From Bacteroidota bacterium (GTDB taxonomy: Bacteria; Bacteroidota; Bacteroidia; Bacteroidales; DTGW01): a stretch of 64,000 nt of DNA. The stretch's first letter is position 1, and each line of letters starts with the position of its first letter. A program made the translations under genes and the position numbers. Shown piece by piece: positions 44,669-52,708 of this stretch. Location: the NCBI GenBank assembly GCA_029572965.1, contig JAKPQD010000206.1:24432-88431 (forward strand), given 5' to 3'. The notes beneath the pieces were generated by a model. The model did not search any database, was not told the origin of the DNA, and saw nothing but the letters and a program-made list of their open reading frames with translations.

Positions 44669-44710
44669 TTTATTATATTTGAACAAAGCAACATACGGTG
44701 CATGCAGATT

Positions 44711-45526
44711 TTAAAAGCTTACCCCTGCTTCAAATGCTTGTGAAAATGGCAAGTATTGGTATTTGCTCATGGCAATGTCAACGTGGAAGCGCTTCAACAA
44801 CAATCCAATGCCGAAAGTAAAGGCATGTTGGTCGTTTTGCTTTATAATGCCCGTACGGAGCTGTAAAATCTGCCATGCAGTGTATTCTAACCCTGAACGG
44901 TATAAAATTTTCGACTTGAGACTCGATTCTATCTCAGCACTAAAAATGAATAGGCTTAATGGTTGCCAGGCTACGCCAACAGCGCCATTGGTTTCATATT
45001 CCGGGTATTTATATTCATAAGTATCTGGTGGAATAATATTTTGCACTTTGCATCCAATGACAAATGGCTGCAAATTTGCCATTACGCCACAATCTAAGTT
45101 AAATAGTCTGTTTTTGTTACTATTTCCTTCAATATGTTCTTGTAGGTAGCTGCAACGTAAGCCGGCAGCAAACCTTTGCCCGAATAACCTGGCAAAACTT
45201 ACGCCACACAAGGTTTTGTTATATTTTGAATAGCCAAAATATTTCAAATCTGTGGCAATGTTGATAAGCCTGGTTGGCATGATGGCCGAAAAAGCGCTGG
45301 TAGAAAGTTCTTTGATGTTAAAACGCCTTTGATAAAAGGTATTTACATTTGCTTTTTCGGCAAAAGCTACACCTGCCTGGTTATAGGCAGAAGACCAATG
45401 GTCGTACACAGCAGTGCCGCAATTGCCCATGGCCATCAATCGGGCCCCGGCACTTTCTTGTTGGGCTTTAGCAGATACTGAGATAAAAAAAACAAGGCAT
45501 AGCAATGCCTTTAACGTCTTATTCAT
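44711..45526 (-). CDS. PorV/PorQ-like outer-membrane beta-barrel protein
   Basis: A 271-aa barrel with signal peptide MNKTLKALLCLVFFISVSAK then AQQ. The family start is clear: ESAGARLMAMGNCGTAVYDH, then WSSAYNQAGVAF, as in PorV, PorQ and UPF0164 proteins of the FadL-like group. It ends with a barrel strand AFEAGVSF with terminal Phe. PorV is the T9SS shuttle that binds cargo sorting domains, and PorQ sits in the attachment complex. This copy is too short and divergent to assign to either. It precedes the HhH-barrel gene on the same strand and probably shares its transcript. Confidence 0.82.
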   Translation of the reverse strand: MNKTLKALLCLVFFISVSAKAQQESAGARLMAMGNCGTAVYDHWSSAYNQAGVAFAEKANVNTFYQRRFNIKELSTSAFSAIMPTRLINIATDLKYFGYSKYNKTLCGVSFARLFGQRFAAGLRCSYLQEHIEGNSNKNRLFNLDCGVMANLQPFVIGCKVQNIIPPDTYEYKYPEYETNGAVGVAWQPLSLFIFSAEIESSLKSKILYRSGLEYTAWQILQLRTGIIKQNDQHAFTFGIGLLLKRFHVDIAMSKYQYLPFSQAFEAGVSF

Positions 45527-45624
45527 ACAGGTTAACGGTTTGGTTGGGTTCTTAAAGATAGAAAAATAATTTATATTTTTACCTGCAACCTGTAAAACCT
45601 GATATGATATCTATTGATTTTTAA

Positions 45625-46413
45625 TTATTCCACCAGCTTCACATTAACATTTCCAATGCCACCAGTTACGTCAATATAAATTGTTTGCTTGGTTTTGCCC
45701 AGCAGTTCGTTGGTGTATTCCTGTCCCATTTTGTAAAGGCCTTTAGTATTGACAGAACCGAGTACACCGCTGATGTTCATTCTAATACCAATATCTGCGG
45801 GTAGTTTCAACGTTATTTCACCTACACCGCCTTTAATACGGGCATGAAGGTCGTTGTTCCATTTACCACTAAGGTCAATAGTGGCATTTCCGGCCATAGC
45901 CTTAAAGTTCACTTCTGGTACCGAGGTATTGCTGAGGTTTATTTTCGCTTCACCAGCCACCATCTTGAATTCAAACCTTTTGAGCTGACAACCACTTAGG
46001 TCAATATTGCCATTGCCTGCTGTAAGCTTGACAGTCAGGTCATGTTTTACTTTTTTGTTAAGGGCAATGTCCCACAAACATTCGTTGTCGTTGTTGTTGT
46101 CGTTGTCATCGTCCATTTGTATATGCCCTTTTTTTGACGTGATGCTGAGATGGCCGGTTTTCCCTTCTTCAGTATAAGAAAATTCGGGTTTCAATATTTC
46201 TTTATAAAACTTATAAGTTCCTTCAGTTAGTTGGGTTGCAGAAGAACTAATATTCAACCTGCCTACAACAAACTCTATTTCTGTTTCAACTATTTCGGCT
46301 TTCCCAAGCGGAATGTTTTTTACCACTGTTTTTTGGGTCGAATCATCTGTACGGACAAAGCCAAAAGATAAGAACACGATTGACAAGCCGACAAAAAGGT
46401 ATATACTTCTCAT
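45625..46413 (-). CDS. Toast-rack / DUF4097-like adhesin-fold protein
   Basis: A 262-aa envelope protein with signal peptide (MRSIYLFVGLSIVFLSFGFV). The rest is a right-handed beta stack with repeated xNIDLSG/xINLSN/xTIDLSG steps (NGNIDLSGCQLKRFEF, AGEAKINLSN, AGNATIDLSGKW, GGVGEITLKLPADIGIR). This is the toast-rack/DUF2154-DUF4097 fold seen in LiaF-like stress proteins. An unusual acidic Asn/Asp run (DDDNDNNNDNE at about 101-111) lies in the middle. It is single, with 150 bp before the HEPN gene. Function unknown. Confidence 0.78.
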   Translation of the reverse strand: MRSIYLFVGLSIVFLSFGFVRTDDSTQKTVVKNIPLGKAEIVETEIEFVVGRLNISSSATQLTEGTYKFYKEILKPEFSYTEEGKTGHLSITSKKGHIQMDDDNDNNNDNECLWDIALNKKVKHDLTVKLTAGNGNIDLSGCQLKRFEFKMVAGEAKINLSNTSVPEVNFKAMAGNATIDLSGKWNNDLHARIKGGVGEITLKLPADIGIRMNISGVLGSVNTKGLYKMGQEYTNELLGKTKQTIYIDVTGGIGNVNVKLVE

Positions 46414-46531
46414 GTTTTTAGTTTTTAAAGTAAATAATCTGTAGGACGATTTGGGGCACTAAAAGTTACAACAACTGTTTCAGATATCCAATTGTTGACA
46501 TGTATTAATAATCATAGTTTCAAAAATGAAT

Positions 46532-46539
46532 TATCTTTG
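46532..46539 (+). promoter_or_regulatory. Bacteroidota -7 box (TATCTTTG) for the HEPN/MNT pair
   Basis: An exact TAnnTTTG match 27 bp before the proposed GTG start of the HEPN gene at 46567. It supports the view that translation once began there and not at the internal ATG. Confidence 0.5.
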
Positions 46540-46566
46540 TATCAATAAGTAACACCCAACATATCA

Positions 46567-46965
46567 GTGGATAAAGGATTTGATAAAGAACGAATAATTG
46601 CTCATTGGATTGAAAGTTATGACAAGGATTTCTAAACTATGACGGATTTATTTGTTACTAAGAACAATCATTGGGCTTTATTTATGGGGCATCTGGTAAT
46701 TGAAAAATTACTTAAGGCATTGTATGTCAAGAATATAAATGATTTTCCGCCTTTAATTCATGATTTACGGAGAATTATTGAAAAATCTGGAGTTGAGTTA
46801 AGTATAGATAAACAGATAATTTTGGATAGTATTTCCAGGTTCAATATTAACGCCAGGTACGATGACTATAAGCAAAGCTTTTACCATTTGTGTACCGACA
46901 GCTTTACTTCTGAATGGATTGAAAAGATTAAGGATTGCAGATTATGGATAAAAACGATGCTATAA
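46567..46965 (+). pseudogene. HEPN-domain protein (HepT-like toxin) with in-frame stop codon
   Basis: The full frame starts at GTG 46567 and reads VDKGFDKERIIAHWIESYDK, then DF, then TAA at 46633-46635, and goes on in the same frame TMTDLFVTKNNHWALFMGHL, then VIEKLLKALY and RFNINARYDDYKQSFYH. Related HEPN proteins have a Lys, Glu or Gln at the TAA position (pattern DEDxxTMxDL). One base change would restore the gene. Without it only the 108-aa part from ATG 46639 can be made, lacking most of helix 1. HEPN proteins of this type are RNases or toxins held in check by the MNT partner, whose gene overlaps the 3' end by 22 bp. Read-through or restart at ATG 46639, just 3 bp past the stop, is possible. 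Confidence 0.8.
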
Positions 46966-47258
46966 GGATAAGTAAAGGATATTTGCAAAAGCTCAGAAAT
47001 GCTAATTTAGGATTTGCTGAAGCATACTTATTTGGCTCATTTGCCAAAGGCAATCAACATGACAATAGTGATATTGATATTGCGATTGTGTTAAAAGATA
47101 ACGTAAACCACACATTTGATACTGACGTTCAATTGATGGTTATTAGAAAAGGCGAAGAAACAATAATTGAACCTCATGCTTTTTCAAAAGAAGAATTTGA
47201 TTACCAGGTTCCTATTGTAAATCAAATTTTAAAATACGGAATAAAAATAGAAATTTAA
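46944..47258 (+). CDS. MNT-type nucleotidyltransferase (MntA-like antitoxin)
   Basis: A 104-aa minimal nucleotidyltransferase of the pol-beta fold. The active-site motif is GSFAKGNQHDNSDIDIAI, which fits GSx10DxD exactly; a third acidic residue (IIEPHAF region) follows. In HepT-MntA systems this enzyme adds AMP units to a tyrosine of the HEPN toxin and so inactivates it. The gene order here, HEPN first and overlapping, is usual. ATG 46944 (MDKNDAIRISKGYLQKLRN) is chosen over a TTG three codons earlier. The motif is intact although its partner carries a nonsense codon. Confidence 0.88.
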   Translation: MDKNDAIRISKGYLQKLRNANLGFAEAYLFGSFAKGNQHDNSDIDIAIVLKDNVNHTFDTDVQLMVIRKGEETIIEPHAFSKEEFDYQVPIVNQILKYGIKIEI

Positions 47259-47471
47259 CACTTGATATCCCTTGGTTTAAGCAATGACAGGTGTTATAAA
47301 GTATTATACATCTTGCCGTTCGTTCTGTTTTGGCAAAAATGACGCAACTAAACTTGAAACGATAGTCAATGCTTGCATTTTTAATTGCAGTGGCTTAGCC
47401 CCCTTTCCTTTTAGGAAAGGGTTGGGGATAGGTCACTGAATATGGTTTTTTAGAAATACCAAGTTGATAAA
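47259..47471. repeat. Gap with C/T-rich inverted repeat (CCCTTTCCT-TTT-AGGAAAGGG)
   Basis: The exact 9-bp inverted repeat lies at 47401-47421 and continues into GTTGGGGATAGG. It resembles the C-rich part of the element before the HhH gene. TTGCC/GGCAA at about 47313-47336 is a weaker pair. No gene is seen. Confidence 0.4.
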
Positions 47472-47502
47472 TTGCAATCTGCCCAAATCTGAAGTAACTT
47501 TG
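47472..47502 (+). promoter_or_regulatory. Bacteroidota promoter TTG-N20-TAACTTTG
   Basis: TTG at 47472-47474 and TAACTTTG at 47495-47502, 20 bp apart, 16 bp before the ATG at 47519. Drives the AmmeMemoRadiSam operon. Confidence 0.6.
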
Positions 47503-47518
47503 GGTAAACCCAAGCAAC

Positions 47519-49024
47519 ATGGCAAAGAAAAGACGAATTTGCACATTATGGATTTACGTGGTGATGGTGGGTATTTTGGGAAATTGTAATGGTCAAACTC
47601 CAGGTAATACCATGAAAAAAATTGACAGACAACCAGCAGTGGCAGGTACTTTCTACCCTGCTGATGCTGATGGACTTCGCAGCATGTTGGACAGCATGTT
47701 CAAAGGGCTGAAACCTGAAACAAAGGAACAGCCTTTGGCAGTAATTGTTCCGCATGCCGGGTATGTATTTTCGGCAGGAGTGGCAGCTAAAGCCATTTCG
47801 CAGATTGACCGTGAGGCAAGTTTTGATAGGATTTTCATTATTGGTTCGAGCCATACCATGCATTTTGATGGCTCTTCGGTTTACACCCAAGGCGATTTTA
47901 TTACACCTTTTGGAAAAGTAGAAGTAGATGCTTTGGCCGAACAGCTGTGTGAAAAGCACAGCTTTATTTCCAGCAACCCGCAACCCCATGCCAGGGAGCA
48001 TTGCCTGGAAGTAGAGTTACCTCTTCTGCAATACTGGCTAAAAAAGCCTTTTAAGATTGTCCCTATTGTAATTGGTGGATATACCGAAAAAACCAGTAAA
48101 AAATTGGCTGAAGCCCTTGAACCATATTTTAACTCGAACAACTTGTTTGTGATAAGCACTGATTTTTCGCACTATCCAAAATATGCTGATGCTGTAATGT
48201 CTGATGGTATCATGGCTGAAGCCATTGTTTCCAATTCATCCCGCAAATTTTTACTTGAAAAAGAAGCGCTTGAAAGCAAAGGCATTTCTAACCTTGCTAC
48301 GGCTGTCTGTGGCTGGACTTCAGTCCTTACCCTTTTGTACATAACAGAAAAGCTCGAAGGCATTACGATTAAAAAGATTGATTATAAAAATTCCGGCGAT
48401 TCACCTTACGGAGGAAACGATAAGGTGGTTGGATATAATGCTATTTGTGTATATCAGGAAAACAAACAACCGTCTCCCCTCTCCGATTCGGATAAAAAAA
48501 AGCTGCTAACCTTGGCCCGTAAGACCATTACTGATTATGCAAATAAAATAGAAATTAAAGACCCTGATGCTAAAGACTTTGAAGGGGGCGCATCTATGTT
48601 GGCCGGCGCTTTTGTTACCTTACACAAAAATGGAAAATTGAGGGGCTGCATTGGAACATTTCGGGCTGACCAACCTTTGTACAAAACAGTGCAGTCAATA
48701 GCTATATCATCTGCTTTTGCTGACTCGCGCTTTGAGCCTGTTAGTGCAGAAGAAGTGCCTTCGCTACACATTGAAATCTCGGTGTTAACGCCTATGCGAA
48801 AGATTAATTCCATTGACGAAATTGTACTGGGCAAGCATGGCATTTACATCCGCAAAGGCAGCAGTTCGGGGGTGTTTCTGCCCCAGGTGGCCACTGAGCA
48901 AAAGTGGACGAAAGAACAATTCCTGGGCTATTGCGCCCGTGACAAGGCGTACATTGGATGGGACGGCTGGCGTGATGCTGAAATCTATGTTTTTGAATCA
49001 ATCATTTTTGAAGAAGCGAAATGA
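47519..49024 (+). CDS. AmmeMemoRadiSam system protein B fused to protein A (MEMO1-AMMECR1)
   Basis: A 501-aa fusion. Residues 35-310 are the MEMO1-like domain (B): AVAGTFYPADADGL, then VPHAGYVFSAG with H79, GSSHTMH with H112, REHCLEVELPLLQ, STDFSHY, and ATAVCGWTSVL; the two His and the Cys match the metal ligands of MEMO1. Residues 320-498 are the AMMECR1 domain (A) with the conserved LRGCIGTF hexapeptide and DSRFEPV. The N-terminus (7-25) is hydrophobic and ends ILGNCNGQ; it looks like a signal peptide or weak lipobox. ATG start. The radical SAM partner follows with a 4-bp overlap. These three parts occur together in all domains of life; their shared reaction in bacteria was long unknown. 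Confidence 0.93.
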   Translation: MAKKRRICTLWIYVVMVGILGNCNGQTPGNTMKKIDRQPAVAGTFYPADADGLRSMLDSMFKGLKPETKEQPLAVIVPHAGYVFSAGVAAKAISQIDREASFDRIFIIGSSHTMHFDGSSVYTQGDFITPFGKVEVDALAEQLCEKHSFISSNPQPHAREHCLEVELPLLQYWLKKPFKIVPIVIGGYTEKTSKKLAEALEPYFNSNNLFVISTDFSHYPKYADAVMSDGIMAEAIVSNSSRKFLLEKEALESKGISNLATAVCGWTSVLTLLYITEKLEGITIKKIDYKNSGDSPYGGNDKVVGYNAICVYQENKQPSPLSDSDKKKLLTLARKTITDYANKIEIKDPDAKDFEGGASMLAGAFVTLHKNGKLRGCIGTFRADQPLYKTVQSIAISSAFADSRFEPVSAEEVPSLHIEISVLTPMRKINSIDEIVLGKHGIYIRKGSSSGVFLPQVATEQKWTKEQFLGYCARDKAYIGWDGWRDAEIYVFESIIFEEAK

Positions 49025-50142
49025 ATGGCAATACGATATCGAAACGTGAATTTATTAAACGAATAGTAGCAATGGGAAGCTTAATATATGCCGGCTCGGC
49101 TGCAGGCATGTTTGCAGGCAAAGATAAGCCCTGGCGTTGGGCACACGAGGCTATGTTTTATTCTGTAACACCTCATGGCGTAAGGTGTGGACTGTGCCCA
49201 AACCAATGTTTACTGGGCGAAGGTGTTACAGGCAAATGCCGCAACCGCATCAATTATGAAGGAAAGTTGTTCTCCATAGCATATGGCAATCCCTGTGCGG
49301 TACATATCGACCCCATTGAGAAAAAGCCTTTGTACCACTTTCTTCCCAATAGCAGGGCCTTCTCTATTGCCACTGCAGGGTGCAATTTTGCTTGCCTCAA
49401 CTGTCTCAACTGGCAGATTTCGCAAGTAGGGCCTCGCGAAACCAGCAACGAAGACCTGATGCCTGATGAGGTTATTACCGAATGTCTTGCTGGCAAATGC
49501 GAAGCGATTGCCTATACATATTCTGAGCCGGTCACTTTCTACGAATATGTTTTCGAAACAGCTAAACTGGCCAAAGCCAAAGGGATTAAGAATGTGTTTA
49601 TCTCTAATGGCTATATCAATCCCGGCCCGCTGAAGAAGCTTATCCCTTACCTCGATGCAGCCAACATCAACCTGAAGTCGTTTAGCGACGATATTTACCA
49701 ACGGCTTAATGGCGGGACGCTTCAGCCTGTTTTGAACACCATAAAAACCCTGAAAGACAATAATGTGTGGGTTGAGGTAACCAACCTCGTTATCCCGGAC
49801 TGGACAGACAATTTCGACATGATGCGCGAAATGTGCCGTTGGCTGGTCGATAATGGTTTTGAAAATTACCCACTGCATTTCAACCGGTTTTTTCCACAAT
49901 ATAAACTGCTGAAAACTCCGCCAACACCTATTCCTACATTGGTGAGGGCAAAACAAATTGCGCAGGAAGCAGGAATGAAATATGTTTACTTAGGCAATAA
50001 TCCCGAAGGCTCAGATAATACTGTATGCCCCAAATGCAAAAAGGTGGTGGTCGAACGTACAGGCTTTTCAACCACAGCAGTGCATATCAAGGCCGGAAAC
50101 TGTAAGTATTGTGGCGAAAAGATTAACGGGGTGTGGAGTTAA
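49021..50142 (+). CDS. amrS: AmmeMemoRadiSam system radical SAM enzyme (AmrS)
   Basis: A 373-aa radical SAM protein. N-terminal Cys cluster C56-x2-C59-x3-C63 and C73 (VRCGLCPNQCLLG), SAM cluster C121-x3-C125-x2-C128 (AGCNFACLNCLNWQ), TYSEPVTFYEY and VFISNGYI, all AmrS hallmarks, and a C-terminal rubredoxin-like knuckle (CPKC, CKYC). Unusually, it opens with ISKREFIKRIVAMGSLIYAG, then SAAGM, a KR-type twin-arginine-like signal, so the folded Fe-S protein may leave the cytoplasm. Its ATG overlaps the stop of the B-A fusion (ATGA), and the two are surely co-translated. Confidence 0.93.
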   Translation: MNGNTISKREFIKRIVAMGSLIYAGSAAGMFAGKDKPWRWAHEAMFYSVTPHGVRCGLCPNQCLLGEGVTGKCRNRINYEGKLFSIAYGNPCAVHIDPIEKKPLYHFLPNSRAFSIATAGCNFACLNCLNWQISQVGPRETSNEDLMPDEVITECLAGKCEAIAYTYSEPVTFYEYVFETAKLAKAKGIKNVFISNGYINPGPLKKLIPYLDAANINLKSFSDDIYQRLNGGTLQPVLNTIKTLKDNNVWVEVTNLVIPDWTDNFDMMREMCRWLVDNGFENYPLHFNRFFPQYKLLKTPPTPIPTLVRAKQIAQEAGMKYVYLGNNPEGSDNTVCPKCKKVVVERTGFSTTAVHIKAGNCKYCGEKINGVWS

Positions 50143-50190
50143 GCAAAACAAACAAAACAAGTGGTTGTCCTAAATTGTCAATTAAAAATG

Positions 50191-50265
50191 TGGGTTGTAC
50201 TGGATTCGAACCAGTGACCCCTACCCTGTCAAGGTAATGCTCTAAACCAACTGAGCTAACAACCC
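50191..50265 (-). tRNA. tRNA-Val (anticodon GAC)
   Basis: Read on the reverse strand. The acceptor stem GGGTTGT pairs with ACAACCC, the D-arm is GCTC...GAGC, the anticodon loop TTGACAG gives GAC (Val), and the T-arm ACTGG-TTCGAAT-CCAGT is complete, with a five-base variable loop GGGTC. The discriminator is A and CCA is not encoded, so it must be added by the CCA enzyme. Confidence 0.95.
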
Positions 50266-50377
50266 GTATTTGTTATAAAAACAATTCTATAATGACAAAA
50301 TTCATCTGCCTACATATTGAAGGCAAAAGTAAAAAAAGTTTTTATTTTTACATGCTTCCCATAAAATAAGCTTATCT

Positions 50378-51151
50378 ATGAACACAAAAATTATATCATA
50401 TAATGTAAACGGGCTTAGGGCTGCCTTGTCCAAAGAATTTGCTTTATGGCTTCAGTCCGAAGCCCCTGACATTATTTGCTTACAAGAAACTAAGTTACAA
50501 CAAGGACAGGTTGATACAACAATTTTTGAACAAATGGGTTATTATCACTATTGGCATTATGCGCAAAAAAAAGGCTATAGTGGCGTTGCTTTATTTACAA
50601 AGAAAAAACCGTTAAATGTTTTTTATGGCATTGGCAAAGAACCTTATGATAGCGAAGGGCGCCTTGTTGCAGCCGAGTATGATGGTTACAGCGCCATATC
50701 GGTGTATTTCCCATCAGGGACTACCGGAGATATTCGTCAGGAAATAAAAATGGCTTTCTTGCAAGATTTTCTGGCATTTATAGAAAATTACAAAAACCAA
50801 CAGCCAAATCTGATTATCTCGGGCGACTTTAACATTTGCCACAAGCCCATTGATATCAACCATCCCGAAAGGCATGAAGGGTATTCGGGGTTTTTGCCGG
50901 AAGAAAGGGCTTGGATGGACTCATTCCAAGCGGCTGGCTATGTTGATTCTTTCAGGGTTTTCAATGGAAAGCCCAACCATTACAGTTGGTGGAGTTACAG
51001 GGCAGGGGCACGCAGCAAAAACCTTGGCTGGAGGATAGATTATCACTGGGTTTCTGAACCACTTAAAGAAAAACTTGTATCTGCACAAATATTGTCCTCA
51101 GTAATACATTCAGACCATTGCCCGGTTGAGGTGGTTATCGATTTGCCTTGA
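50378..51151 (+). CDS. xth: Exodeoxyribonuclease III
   Basis: A 257-aa AP endonuclease/3'-5' exonuclease of the ExoIII/APE family for base-excision repair. Hallmarks in order: SYNVNGLRAA, ICLQETKL (metal-binding Glu), YSGVALFTKKKP, ISGDFNICHKPIDI (Asp and Asn of the active site), GWRIDYHWVS and SDHCPV with the catalytic Asp-His pair. Full length. No -7 box is clear. It precedes the small T9SS cargo gene by 88 bp. Confidence 0.96.
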   Translation: MNTKIISYNVNGLRAALSKEFALWLQSEAPDIICLQETKLQQGQVDTTIFEQMGYYHYWHYAQKKGYSGVALFTKKKPLNVFYGIGKEPYDSEGRLVAAEYDGYSAISVYFPSGTTGDIRQEIKMAFLQDFLAFIENYKNQQPNLIISGDFNICHKPIDINHPERHEGYSGFLPEERAWMDSFQAAGYVDSFRVFNGKPNHYSWWSYRAGARSKNLGWRIDYHWVSEPLKEKLVSAQILSSVIHSDHCPVEVVIDLP

Positions 51152-51209
51152 AATTAACACTTTGCGAAATAAAATATGGCTTAGTAATTTTTTATACTGC
51201 ATTTCTGCG

Positions 51210-51217
51210 TATATTTG
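51210..51217 (+). promoter_or_regulatory. Bacteroidota -7 box (TATATTTG) for the cargo-folA operon
   Basis: An exact TAnnTTTG match 22 bp before the ATG at 51240. Confidence 0.5.
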
Positions 51218-51239
51218 AAACGAATAAATTATTTGCCGC

Positions 51240-52136
51240 ATGACAACACGGATAAAAAAAAGCTTAACTATTGCCCTACTGGCTTTTGCAGCAATAATTG
51301 GCAATGCCCAGACAGCATATTTTGAAATGAACCGCATACAAGCCTGCGATTCATTTTACGTCAGGTGTTACAATAAGTGTACAGCTTCTGTTGGAAGTTC
51401 GGTGGACAATGATTACACTTACACCTGGAATATTGAAGGGAATACAACAATTATTAAAAAAAACACATCGCCTATCAGGGTATGGCTTAAAAAGCCTGGA
51501 TTAAATAAAATAACCCTTACCATGGCCCACAATACCCATAGTGGCGAAAAGGCTTCTTATACAAACTCTTTTCTGGTAAGGCCCAAACCAAACGCTTGGT
51601 TTACTGTAGCAGATACTTTTGCTTTAGGTAACCTTACCTACAGGATACGAACAGGAAAAGTGCCTGCAGATTCTATTAAGTATATTTACCGTTACACATT
51701 AGATGGCCAATTGCTGGCTTTGCATGATTCTGCAAAAGAAAAACGCGATACAACCTTTATGAGATTTAGTTCACCCGGCGAACATACCGTTGCTCTTACT
51801 GTAAAAGATTGGTATGGATGTACAGCCCGGCATGATACGGTATTTTATGCTTCAGACAAATTAATAGTGCCAAAAGTTTTTACCCCCAATGGCGACAATA
51901 TTAATGATTATCTTTTTGTAGAAACCAATGGACGCGACATTTATCACTTTGAAGTGTTTAACTCAAACGGACTTAGGGTTTTTCATTCCGAGTCTCCTTC
52001 AATTATGTGGGATGGAATCATCGAAGCCAATGGGCAGGAAGCTCCAGCCGGGACATATTATTACATTTTAGAACCCAAAAGTGCAGGAGGCAAAGCAAAA
52101 ACCAAAGGATATTTTGTTTTATTGCGGAAAAAATAA
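51240..52136 (+). CDS. Secreted protein with T9SS type B sorting domain
   Basis: A 298-aa exported protein. Signal peptide (MTTRIKKSLTIALLAFAAII, then GNAQ), two PKD-like beta domains (35-125 with CTASVGSSVDNDYTYTWNIE; 125-200 with HTVALTVKDWYGCTARHD), and a C-terminal type B sorting domain (210-298; VPKVFTPNGDNINDYLFVET, VFNSNGLRVFHSESPSIMWD). Such proteins are exported by T9SS, and type B tails usually need a PorP/SprF partner, for which the one at 20 kb is a candidate. It is much smaller than most type B cargo. The folA gene begins one base after its stop, so the two share a message. Confidence 0.88.
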   Translation: MTTRIKKSLTIALLAFAAIIGNAQTAYFEMNRIQACDSFYVRCYNKCTASVGSSVDNDYTYTWNIEGNTTIIKKNTSPIRVWLKKPGLNKITLTMAHNTHSGEKASYTNSFLVRPKPNAWFTVADTFALGNLTYRIRTGKVPADSIKYIYRYTLDGQLLALHDSAKEKRDTTFMRFSSPGEHTVALTVKDWYGCTARHDTVFYASDKLIVPKVFTPNGDNINDYLFVETNGRDIYHFEVFNSNGLRVFHSESPSIMWDGIIEANGQEAPAGTYYYILEPKSAGGKAKTKGYFVLLRKK

Positions 52137-52137
52137 C

Positions 52138-52647
52138 ATGAATAACCAAAAACCTTTGTCAATAATAGTAGCCGTTGCAAAAAACTACGCAATAGGCTAC
52201 CAAAATAAGCTTTTGTGGCACATACCCGAAGATTTTCGTTGGTTTAAAAGCATTACACAAGGGCACACTGTTATCATGGGCAAAAACACTTATTATTCGT
52301 TGCCCAAACGTCCTTTGCCCAACAGGCGCAACATAGTCATTTCTGATATCCGCGGTGAATTTATTGAAGGTGCTGAAATGGCATATTCTATTGATGAAGC
52401 TATTGCTATGGCCGACAAGGATAAAGAAAACTTCATTATTGGCGGGGCTTCTATTTACCGTCAATTTTTTGATATAGTTCAAAAGCTTTATATTACCCAT
52501 GTTGACAAAGAATTTGTTGCCGATACGTTTTTCCCCGTTATTACAGCTGACAAATGGCAGGTCGAAAAAGAAGCCCAACAACAGGAAGAACACCCTCAAG
52601 GGCTTAAATACCATTTTGTCATCTATAAAAAAAGTAACTCATTTTAA
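52138..52647 (+). CDS. folA: Dihydrofolate reductase
   Basis: A 169-aa DHFR that reduces dihydrofolate with NADPH. The substrate and cofactor motifs are complete: IIVAVAKNYAIGYQNKLLWH, IPEDFRWFK (active-site acid), VIMGKNTYYSLPKRPLPNR, NIVIS, IIGGASIYRQF, YITHVDKEF and DTFFP. The start ATG 52138 comes one base after the cargo gene's stop. thyA, the usual neighbour, is not in the window. Confidence 0.96.
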   Translation: MNNQKPLSIIVAVAKNYAIGYQNKLLWHIPEDFRWFKSITQGHTVIMGKNTYYSLPKRPLPNRRNIVISDIRGEFIEGAEMAYSIDEAIAMADKDKENFIIGGASIYRQFFDIVQKLYITHVDKEFVADTFFPVITADKWQVEKEAQQQEEHPQGLKYHFVIYKKSNSF

Positions 52648-52708
52648 TCAAATTTAACCAAACAACCATCTTGTTTTGTTGTTTTGATTATTACTTTGCA
52701 TAAAAAAA

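Noticed and set aside
44503..44703. Extra N-terminal 67 codons of the HhH-barrel protein
   Set aside because: They include a palindromic repeat and give a hydrophilic, cysteine-bearing start ahead of the signal peptide. Kept only as an alternative start.
49210..49956. 248-codon reverse-strand frame within the AmrS gene
   Set aside because: It is a shadow of a strongly supported gene, with no start signal or recognisable domain.
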